From an uncultured SAR324 cluster bacterium (GTDB lineage: Bacteria; SAR324; NAC60-12), in assembly GCA_902575715.1 (NCBI GenBank), contig CACGSI010000041.1:1-7712 (forward strand): a stretch of DNA of 7,712 nucleotides, in the 5' to 3' direction. Made by a program: the position numbers and the translations under genes. Shown piece after piece: positions 1 through 5,100 of this stretch. Position 1 is the first letter of the stretch. Each line of letters opens with the position of its first letter. The notes under the pieces were generated by a model. It saw only the letters and a program-made list of their open reading frames with translations, was not told the origin of the DNA and did no database searches.

Positions 1-121
1 CTTCAGCAGTCTCATGATAAAATAACTTACTTAATTAATTTTTTAAAAAAATATATTTCAGTTCTACATTTATTACTCTATTTACATGTTAAATTGAAAA
101 TTGATAAAAATTTAAATCAAT

Positions 122-1267
122 ATGCAAAAATTAAAAAATACAGAATTTGGAACTCAGATAAGGAAATCTCCTTATTTTGATGCAACTGTAAGATGGGGGG
201 CCAAAGAATTTTCAGTCTACAATCACATGTACATACCGCGTGATTTTGGAAATCCAATACAAAATTTTTGGAATTTAGTGAATGATGCAATTCTATGTGA
301 TGTTGCCGTTGAACGTCAAGTTGAGATAACTGGACCAGATGCTTACAAATTCGTTCAGATGTTAACACCTCGTGATTTGTCAAATATGGAAGTTGGACAA
401 TGTAAATATATTCTAATAACAAATGTCGACGGTGGGATCCTTAATGATCCAATTTTACTGCGACTAGGGGAAAATCAATTTTGGATTTCAATTTCTGATA
501 GTGATATCTTATTGTGGGCACAAGGTGTTGCAATACATTCTGGTCTAAATATAAATATCAGCGAACCGGATGTATCTCCTCTACAACTTCAAGGTCCTAA
601 ATCATTAGAAGTTATGAAAAAGTTATTTGGTGATAGCATAGAAAACCTTAAATATTACTGGTTTCGTGAATTTGAACTAGAAAATATACCACTAGTTATA
701 TCTCGTACAGGATGGTCTAGTGAATTAGGTTATGAAATTTTTCTTAGAGATGGCTCATTAGGTAATAAATTATGGGAAAAGATAATGGAGGCAGGGAGCC
801 CACTTGGATTAAAACCAGGACATACTTCTTCTATACGGCGTATTGAGGGTGGTATGCTTTCATATCATGCAGACGCAGATATTCATACCAACCCTTTTGA
901 ATTAGGTTTGGAAAGATTAGTTAATCTAGATATTGAAGCTGAATTTATTGGTAAATCTGCTCTGCTTAAAATTCAAAAAAATGGAGTTAATCGCAAACAA
1001 GTTGGTTTAAAAATTGATTGTGAACCATTAAAAGGCCCAAACAATTCATTCTGGGAAATAAGTAAAAATGGAAATATTATTGGTAAAATAACTTCTGCTA
1101 TCTATTCTCCCCGTCTTAAAATGAATATTGCACTTGCAATGATTTCTTCAGAATATGTTGATTTAGGAAATATCGTTGAGATCTCAATAAATGACTTAAA
1201 ACATAAAGCATACGTGGTAAAAAAACCATTTTTTGATCCTAAAAAGGAAATAGTAAAAATAAAATAA
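122..1267 (+). CDS. DmdA-like aminomethyltransferase (GcvT/DmdA fold)
   Basis: This is a full-length 381-residue protein of the glycine-cleavage T-protein fold, a family that moves methyl or methylene groups to tetrahydrofolate. The N-terminal VYNHM (32-36), DVAVERQVEI (60-69), GQCKY (92-96) and LQGPKS (156-161) resemble the DMSP demethylase (DmdA) side of the family more than true GcvT. SRTGWSSELGYEI (194-206), RRIEGGMLSY (239-248) and NPFELGLERLVNLD (257-270) follow the folate-binding core, and residues 290-370 match the C-terminal barrel. Where GcvT has GG-x-x-D-D this protein has GGILND (104-109), an Asn in place of the first Asp, which argues against glycine cleavage. No gcvH or gcvP lies nearby. 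The ATG is fixed by an in-frame TAA three codons upstream; there is no Shine-Dalgarno. DMSP demethylation is possible, but other methylated substrates are equally plausible, so I give no symbol. Family confidence is high and substrate confidence is low. Confidence 0.9.
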   Translation: MQKLKNTEFGTQIRKSPYFDATVRWGAKEFSVYNHMYIPRDFGNPIQNFWNLVNDAILCDVAVERQVEITGPDAYKFVQMLTPRDLSNMEVGQCKYILITNVDGGILNDPILLRLGENQFWISISDSDILLWAQGVAIHSGLNINISEPDVSPLQLQGPKSLEVMKKLFGDSIENLKYYWFREFELENIPLVISRTGWSSELGYEIFLRDGSLGNKLWEKIMEAGSPLGLKPGHTSSIRRIEGGMLSYHADADIHTNPFELGLERLVNLDIEAEFIGKSALLKIQKNGVNRKQVGLKIDCEPLKGPNNSFWEISKNGNIIGKITSAIYSPRLKMNIALAMISSEYVDLGNIVEISINDLKHKAYVVKKPFFDPKKEIVKIK

Positions 1268-1401
1268 TTTTATACTTAATCAGAGATTTTGAAGTTATAA
1301 TTGATATTTTTATAAAATTTTTAAAAAACAATAGTTATAAAAGTTGTAAAATAAAAAAATAGAAAAAATTAGAAGTCAAATTTTAAATTCTTTAACAAGA
1401 T

Positions 1402-2040
1402 ATGAAGAGAAAATGGACTATGGTTACCTCAATAATAGCTCTTATTCTTTTAGCTGGAGTACTAGCAGGACCAGTAATTAGTAACGTGGAAAGGCCAGAC
1501 TATGAAGTCATACAATCCAAACAAAATATTGAGATAAGGCAATATGATCCTATGATTATTGCAGAAGTAGAAGTTGTCGGTAATCGTGAAGAAGCTATTC
1601 GAGAGGGGTTTCGTCTACTAGCAGACTATATTTTCGGTAACAATACTACAAAGAAGAATATCTCTATGACAGCTCCAGTAGAACAAAAGGGAAATCAAGA
1701 AATAGCGATGACCACTCCTGTCCAACAACAATTTACTGATAAGTCATGGCGAATAAGCTTTGTAATGCCGTCTAAATTCAGTATGGATTCTTTACCTGTT
1801 CCTAATAATAATCGGGTTCACCTAAAACAGGTTTTGGCAAAGAAGTTTGTGGTTATTGAGTTTTCAGGCACAAACTCGAATGCGAATGTAAATGAACATG
1901 AAAATCAATTGATGAGCTATATTGAAGCGAACATGATAAAAACCATCGGTTCTCCCAAATATGCATTTTATGATGCTCCATGGACTTTGCCTATCCTAAG
2001 AAGAAATGAGGTAATGATTGAAATTAAAAATGGATTTTAG
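1402..2040 (+). CDS. SOUL family haem-binding protein
   Basis: This is a 212-residue protein with one N-terminal hydrophobic segment (about residues 8-27) after a positive MKRK start, so it is probably secreted or anchored on the outer face of the membrane. The rest is a SOUL/HBP domain: RPDYEVIQ (31-38), IEIRQYDPMIIAEVEV (43-58), the GFRLLADYIFGNN stretch (69-81), the doubled ISMTAPV/IAMTTPV (87-93 and 101-107), FVMP (120-123), FSG (154-156), YAFYDAPWTLPILRRNEV (187-204). Members bind haem or tetrapyrroles; their physiological role in bacteria is not settled. The length is normal for a single-domain bacterial SOUL protein with a signal anchor. The ATG is the first start after an in-frame TAA at 1393-1395 and has no Shine-Dalgarno. 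A weak promoter-like pair, TTGAAG (1289-1294) and TATAAA (1311-1316) with 16-base spacing, lies upstream, but such matches are common in DNA this AT-rich. It is probably transcribed alone. Confidence 0.92.
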   Translation: MKRKWTMVTSIIALILLAGVLAGPVISNVERPDYEVIQSKQNIEIRQYDPMIIAEVEVVGNREEAIREGFRLLADYIFGNNTTKKNISMTAPVEQKGNQEIAMTTPVQQQFTDKSWRISFVMPSKFSMDSLPVPNNNRVHLKQVLAKKFVVIEFSGTNSNANVNEHENQLMSYIEANMIKTIGSPKYAFYDAPWTLPILRRNEVMIEIKNGF

Positions 2041-2197
2041 TAGAACTTATTAAGATACTAATAAATAATTATTATGAGAATTTTTTTACAAAAAAATGTA
2101 CTTAAATTTCGTGAATTTTTTCCTCAGATTTACACGGGTTACTCTTATTAATTTTTTTCGAATGTTTTATGCTTGGAGAAATTATTTTTATTAGAAA

Positions 2198-2321
2198 CAA
2201 GTTTTTGCTAATCTAAAAAAACTTGGTTGAAAATTGAATAATTTTGGAGGCTATTACTTTTTCCCTCAAGAGGGTTATTATTGAGGGGTTTCTCTCCGAG
2301 TTAATCCTAGCCTCCAAGTTT
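2198..2321 (+). ncRNA. Candidate structured RNA element with competing hairpins
   Basis: Four segments can pair in alternative ways. Segment A, CAAGTTTTT (2198-2206), pairs perfectly with B, AAAAACTTG (2217-2225). Segment C, TTGGAGGCTA (2244-2253), pairs perfectly over 10 bp with D, TAGCCTCCAA (2308-2317). B extended to AAACTTGG (2219-2226) also pairs perfectly with CCAAGTTT (2314-2321), so A:B and C:D each exclude B:D. Inside C:D, CCCTCAA (2263-2269) can pair with TTGAGGG (2281-2287), or each half can form its own small hairpin (2263-2274 and 2283-2296). This resembles the logic of an attenuator or riboswitch, or a compact small RNA. The T-rich tract after D is weak. I recognise no known family; it is not a tRNA, because no T-arm can be formed. 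The strand is inferred from its position upstream of the HTH gene. Confidence 0.35.
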
Positions 2322-2386
2322 ATTATTGCAAATAGCTAAAATATATCTGATTTTTTTTCTGATGAAACGTAAACAGGTCTTTATAT

Positions 2387-2412
2387 TTTTATTAATTTAA
2401 TAATTAATAAAA
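2387..2412. repeat. Perfect A/T palindrome, possible operator
   Basis: TTTTATTAATT (2387-2397) and AATTAATAAAA (2402-2412) are exact reverse complements separated by TAAT. The palindrome directly abuts the promoter-like -35 at 2413, upstream of the HTH gene. A dimeric CI-like repressor would bind such a site, so autoregulation is a reasonable inference. A chance palindrome in A/T-only DNA is the main alternative. Confidence 0.45.
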
Positions 2413-2440
2413 CTGGAAAAAATTAAATTTTCATTATACT
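2413..2440 (+). promoter_or_regulatory. Candidate promoter of the HTH gene pair
   Basis: CTGGAA (2413-2418) and TATACT (2435-2440) are separated by 16 bases; the -10 matches five of six consensus positions and the -35 only about half. It would give a leader of roughly 125 bases before the ATG at 2572. It is low confidence because AT-rich DNA yields many such matches. The adjoining palindrome is what makes it worth listing. Confidence 0.3.
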
Positions 2441-2571
2441 CTCAATAGGTATATATTTTATTACTAATACTAAATTATGGTTGTAGATTGTGAAGAAAAA
2501 CATCCAAAAGTTGTAAAATTACACTTTATTGGAGATAAGTCAAATTATTTTAAATTAATCGTTAAAATTTT

Positions 2572-2946
2572 ATGGAAATTAATCAAATCAAAAAAAAGGA
2601 TTTTGAAATTAAAATTAGGGTTAAACAGATTCTTAAAATCACTGGCTGGAATAAATCGGAGTTGGCTAGACGAATTAAAGTTTCTCCGAACTACTTAAAC
2701 TCAGTGCTAACTAATTCATTTAAAGGTTTTTCAGCAACTATGTTTAAAGGTTTCGCTGAAATAGGTGTTAACTTGAATTGGCTTTTGACTGGAAAGGGTG
2801 AAAGCTATTTTATAAATGAAGACTATAAGGCTCGTGCTGAAAAGGCTGAAGCTCGTATTCAAGAATTAGAAGATGATTTGAATAGGGCAAATATTCTATC
2901 TAAAGAACTCAAATCATGGATTACAGATGGAAATTTCAAACGATAA
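2572..2946 (+). CDS. CI-repressor-like HTH protein with coiled-coil tail
   Basis: This 124-residue protein is a likely DNA-binding transcription regulator. A phage-CI/XRE-type helix-turn-helix spans about residues 17-48, with the core GWNKSELARRIKVSPNYLNS (25-44). The block that typically closes the CI-type domain, GVNLNWLLTGKGESY, follows at 65-79. Residues 84-115 (KARAEKAEARIQELEDDL and onward) are charged and heptad-like and should form a coiled coil for dimerisation. There is no LexA/CI peptidase domain, so SOS-type self-cleavage is not expected. The ATG is the first start after an in-frame TAA at 2563-2565. A second frame open from 2477 overlaps the gene and is rejected. The stop lies 5 bases before the next gene, so the two form an operon. 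The gene could be a prophage relic, a defence-island regulator or an antitoxin-like partner; I cannot choose among these. The palindrome at 2387-2412 may be its operator. Confidence 0.85.
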   Translation: MEINQIKKKDFEIKIRVKQILKITGWNKSELARRIKVSPNYLNSVLTNSFKGFSATMFKGFAEIGVNLNWLLTGKGESYFINEDYKARAEKAEARIQELEDDLNRANILSKELKSWITDGNFKR

Positions 2947-2951
2947 AATAG

Positions 2952-3611
2952 ATGGATCAAAAACTAATCTTTAAACTTGATAACCCATCTTATGAGAGAT
3001 GGGAACTATATAAAGGGCTAGCACCTACAATAGAAAAATTAGATTCAGAACTTGGTTTAGTCACTATCAGTAGATCTTTTAATGATTTAGATTTTTCTTG
3101 TTCTGTTGAAAGTAAAGCACCTAATCATGAAACAATTTTCAAAAGTACGCATAGAGTCATTAATTTACTAGCTCAGCATGGTTTATCTACAACTTGCGTT
3201 AGTGCCAAGCAATATTCGCCTCCAGAGCAAATCAATATTATTATGGAAATTTCTTTGAAGACTAAATTTAAAAGTCCAAGATATTACAAAAAGTGGGAAA
3301 ATCTATCAGAAATCATAGATCAAGAATCAAGGAAAAGGAATATCTACGTAAAAAGAGTTAAGAATCCAGAAAAATATTCTATGACTCTTTATGTTAGCTA
3401 TATCAATCATTTCGACTGGTCATACATTGGTTTTTTTGCTGGTTATTGTATGGGTAAAGCTGGCTTAGAATTTGATACGAGAGAGCCTATTATGGATATT
3501 AAGGCTGAAGATATTCTAGATGAAATTATTCTAGCGACTGGAAGGCACAAGCAAATGTCTCTTTTTAACCATAATAGTAAAAAAAATAAAAAATCAAGTT
3601 TCCCCAGGTAA
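2952..3611 (+). CDS. Hypothetical protein, internally duplicated, with clamp-binding-like motif
   Basis: I do not recognise this 219-residue, apparently cytoplasmic protein; no signal peptide or membrane segment is visible. Two halves look alike in layout: residues 11-82 begin NPSYERWE, and residues 108-176 begin SPRYYKKWE. Each continues with a predicted helix, a two-strand hairpin (VTISRSFNDLDFSCSVES and IYVKRVKNPEKYSMTLYVS) and a second helix ending near Gly-Leu. This suggests an old domain duplication. Near the C-terminus QMSLF (201-205) fits the pentapeptide consensus used by polymerases and mismatch-repair proteins to dock on the beta sliding clamp, followed by a basic tail (KKNKK). No nuclease, kinase or toxin motif is seen. 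An in-frame TAG directly precedes the ATG, and the HTH gene ends 5 bases upstream, so the pair is almost certainly co-transcribed. The last codons overlap, in another frame, the start of a PhoX-like remnant, so the tail may be recent junction sequence. Confidence 0.8.
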   Translation: MDQKLIFKLDNPSYERWELYKGLAPTIEKLDSELGLVTISRSFNDLDFSCSVESKAPNHETIFKSTHRVINLLAQHGLSTTCVSAKQYSPPEQINIIMEISLKTKFKSPRYYKKWENLSEIIDQESRKRNIYVKRVKNPEKYSMTLYVSYINHFDWSYIGFFAGYCMGKAGLEFDTREPIMDIKAEDILDEIILATGRHKQMSLFNHNSKKNKKSSFPR

Positions 3612-3612
3612 T

Positions 3613-3672
3613 TCAAATTATCTATATTTTACTGAATATAAATCTGACGGATGTTTATATAAATTAAATTAA
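3613..3672 (+). pseudogene. Remnant of a PhoX-like phosphatase gene (short fragment)
   Basis: This frame reads NYLYFTEYKSDGCLYKLN and then TAA. It aligns with NHLYLTEDISDGCLYRFV (residues 149-166) of the PhoX-like protein on the minus strand, at 7215-7268. Eleven of eighteen residues are identical, including an unbroken SDGCLY. Five identical residues use a different third base (CTA/CTT, ACT/ACC, GAA/GAG, TCT/TCC, GAC/GAT), the pattern expected of protein-level homology between diverged copies. The frame stays open upstream into the end of the preceding gene (reading VSPGNS), but homology is not clear there, and none is seen downstream. I call it a decayed fragment of a paralogue. Because it is so short, a chance match cannot be excluded without a profile search. 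Confidence 0.5.
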
Positions 3673-3724
3673 AACATAGATATAATTTTGTCCTTATAGG
3701 ATTGAGTTGAATCTCACTATTTAA

Positions 3725-4366
3725 TGCACAAAAATCCTTCAAAACAAATATACGCGGGGGCGTAAGGACGACGAAAAACAGCATACATTTATAGTAGGAA
3801 AATTTTGGATTGCTGAAACTGAATTGACTCAGAAACAGTGGAATACGATAATGAGTTTTAATCCTTCAAGGTTCAAGGGAGACGACCTGCCAGTGGATTC
3901 AGTTAGTTGGTACTTAGCCCAGAAATTCATAAAAACACTAAACTCCCGAACAGGAAAGAAGTTTCGTCTACCAACTGAGGCAGAATGGGAGCTAGCTGCA
4001 CGAGCAGAGACCATAACCGCTCGTTACTGGGGTGAGGAACTTGGGGAAAATAATGCTAATTGTGGTAGATGCGGCGACCCATGGGAAAGAAGTACTGCAC
4101 CAGTAAAAAGTTTTGCACCTAATAATTTTGGTCTTTATGACATGCTTGGTAATGTGTGGGAATGGACATGCTCTGAGTATAAAAAAACTTATGATGGTAT
4201 CGAACAAAAATGTGTGGAAGGTGCTGAACGTTATGTGCTCAGAGGCGGTGCCTTGAACAGCTCAGCAAAATATGTACGAGCTGCGACTCGTGCCAGGGAC
4301 CGCCCTGCAGGGAGACTTCGCGGCTTTAACTGTGGTTTTCGTCTGTCTATGGACTCACCAGAATGA
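3725..4366 (+). pseudogene. 5'-truncated SUMF1/FGE-fold protein gene
   Basis: The frame is open from after a TAA at 3722-3724. Family-like sequence is visible from about 3743 (NKYTRGRKDDEKQH), through FIVGKFWIAETELTQKQW (3788-3841), NPSRFKGDDLPVDSVSW (from 3860), FRLPTEAEWELAAR (from 3962), APNNFGLYDMLGNVWEWT (from 4115) and RYVLRGG to GFRLS at the end. The C-terminus is complete, but the usual signal peptide and the opening F-x-MG segment are missing, and no ATG or GTG lies in frame upstream. The only usable start is TTG at 3824, inside the domain, giving 180 residues. The two copper-binding cysteines of true formylglycine-generating enzymes are absent: Ser and Val stand after the RGG (4241-4249). 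It was therefore probably never a sulfatase activator. Base composition is unlike its neighbours (33 of 60 G+C at 3961-4020, 36 of 60 at 4261-4320, against 17 of 60 at 901-960), consistent with import. Expression of a shortened protein from the TTG remains possible. Confidence 0.75.
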
Positions 4367-4902
4367 ATCAACAGTAAAGAATTACCATTTTATTAATCCC
4401 AAAAATGTGTAACTTTTGTGACATTTATTTTTAAAAAAAATGACCCCAATCCCTTAGAACGTCTTTTTAGTTAACTTTTGCAACAAATTATAGGTGGGGG
4501 TATAAAAATATTTTATAGTTGAACTATATGATATTTACTTAGTTTTATTGAATATTTAATAATTTGTACTCTCGGGGTTAAATAATCATTCAGCCAACTC
4601 AGTTTTCTTGCGGTAACCACCATGTTATCCAAATAATGCTTAAAACAGCTTCTAAGACATTTTTGCTTCTTTTGCTTCAAATGGTTACTCTGGTTGCTGT
4701 TTAAGAGCAATAAAGTAAGATTTAATTAAGTTATCGGTATGAATTAGTGATGATTTGGATAAATGTATGTACCGATTAGCCTAAAGTTACTGAGGAAACT
4801 GGAGAAGCTGTTGCAGCAAGGATTTATGGTTAAATTGTACAACAATTTTACAACATGGAACTATATTCAAAAAATTGAATATCCTCAATCCGTTGCAAAT
4901 GC
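4367..4902. other. Gene-poor region of 536 bases before the tRNA
   Basis: I see no gene that I can support. A weak hairpin, AAATGT/ACATTT (4403-4408 and 4421-4426), followed by ATTTTT could end transcription of the SUMF1-like gene, but it has only six base pairs. A 65-codon minus-strand frame (4513-4710) and a 53-codon plus-strand frame (4763-4924) are unrecognised; the latter runs into the tRNA. The last 70 bases are mostly the left arm of the inverted repeat. The region reads like decayed coding DNA. Confidence 0.5.
4826..4895. repeat. Left arm of 70-bp inverted repeat around the tRNA
   Basis: This arm is the reverse complement of 4993-5062 with 15 mismatches and no gaps. The core 4862-4888 is perfect over 27 bp, and CGTTG (4891-4895) matches after two mismatches. 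The core also contains its own hairpin: ATATTCAA (4863-4870) pairs with TTGAATAT (4875-4882) around AAAA. No target-site duplication is evident outside the arms. For the tRNA transcript this arm is the 3' trailer and might act as its end hairpin, although no T-tract follows. Confidence 0.9.
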
Positions 4903-4979
4903 TGGTAGCAGGAGGGAGAATTGAACTCCCGACCTCGGGTTTATGAATCCCGCGCTCTAACCACCTGAGCTACCCTGCC
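4903..4979 (-). tRNA. tRNA-Met (anticodon CAT), elongator type
   Basis: On the minus strand this reads as a complete 77-nt cloverleaf. The acceptor stem is GGCAGGG/TCCTGCT, the D-stem GCTC/GAGC, the anticodon arm CGGGA-TTCATAA-ACCCG, and the T-arm GGGAG-TTCAATT-CTCCC. The discriminator is A and the 3' CCA is encoded. The anticodon is CAT. It is not the initiator: there is no C1:A72 mismatch, and the G-C run in the anticodon stem is one position off from the initiator's. A lysidine-modified Ile2 tRNA has the same gene anticodon and cannot be fully excluded. Odd points are an A31:A39 mismatch at the top of the anticodon stem and wobble G1:T72 and G7:T66 pairs in the acceptor stem. The gene lies between the arms of a long inverted repeat and on the same strand as the phosphatase genes upstream of it. 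Confidence 0.93.
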
Positions 4980-4992
4980 AGACCAGTAATAC

Positions 4993-5062
4993 CAACGCTT
5001 TGAGGATATTCAATTTTTTGAATATATACATTTAATGTACCATTAATGTACCATTTAACCAT
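4993..5062. repeat. Right arm of 70-bp inverted repeat around the tRNA
   Basis: This arm pairs with 4826-4895; the perfect 27-bp core is 5000-5026. It lies 13 bases from the tRNA 5' end, whereas the left arm lies 7 bases from the CCA end, so in a precursor transcript leader and trailer could pair and bring the two tRNA ends together. Its outer part overlaps the tandem repeat at 5034-5055 and the possible -10 box at 5053-5058. Confidence 0.9.
5034..5055. repeat. Two tandem copies of an 11-bp unit
   Basis: AATGTACCATT occurs twice in direct tandem (5034-5044 and 5045-5055). It falls in the poorly matching outer part of the right inverted-repeat arm, so slippage in this arm may explain its divergence from the left arm. 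Confidence 0.8.
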
Positions 5063-5081
5063 TTCCATATATCTTTTTCAA
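5053..5081 (-). promoter_or_regulatory. Candidate promoter of the tRNA gene
   Basis: Read on the minus strand, TTGAAA (5076-5081) and TTAAAT (5053-5058) are separated by exactly 17 bases, a good sigma-70-like spacing. Transcription would begin near 5046 and pass through the right repeat arm before reaching the tRNA at 4979, giving a leader of about 65 bases. It lies just downstream of the PhoD-like stop codon. The context supports it, but the base composition makes chance matches common. Confidence 0.4.
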
Positions 5082-5100
5082 TTGGTTAATTAATTTATTA

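Larger units (their letters stand above)
2041..2571. other. Intergenic region of 531 bases with hairpins
   Basis: No convincing gene is seen in either strand. A 25-codon reading frame (2074-2151) and a 33-codon minus-strand stretch through the hairpin zone are too short and unrecognised to call. The region holds the structured element at 2198-2321, a run of eight T at 2351-2358 flanked by repeated TCTGAT, the A/T palindrome at 2387-2412 and a promoter-like pair at 2413-2440, which are listed separately. Confidence 0.6.

Noticed and set aside
1..121. C-terminal end of an upstream gene
   Set aside because: One frame is open from the edge to a stop at 91-93, but its translation shows no recognisable domain and the composition is AT-rich.
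122..1267. Glycine cleavage T-protein (gcvT)
   Set aside because: GGILND replaces the GG-x-x-D-D of GcvT, the N-terminal signatures are DmdA-like, and no other glycine cleavage gene is near.
2244..2317. A tRNA-like gene in the 74-base hairpin
   Set aside because: The acceptor-like stem is good, but no T-arm, T-loop or anticodon arm can be drawn on either strand.
2477..2698. 73-codon + strand frame overlapping the HTH gene start
   Set aside because: It overlaps the HTH gene in another frame, ends inside it, is Lys/Leu-rich from AT-rich codons and shows no recognisable motif. The HTH frame carries the clear domain.
3725..4366. A working formylglycine-generating enzyme for sulfatases
   Set aside because: The two active-site cysteines are missing, the N-terminal segment is absent and no sulfatase gene is nearby.
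4513..4710. 65-codon minus-strand frame in the gene-poor region
   Set aside because: It has no recognised family, no Shine-Dalgarno and no supporting context. It might be decayed coding DNA, but I cannot show it.
4903..4979. Phage-type attachment site at the tRNA 3' end
   Set aside because: I found no second copy of the tRNA 3' end and no integrase gene in the window.
4862..5026. A small transposon or MITE carrying the tRNA
   Set aside because: Terminal inverted repeats are present, but the bases just outside the arms show no target-site duplication and there is no transposase. It is kept only as an alternative in the finding.
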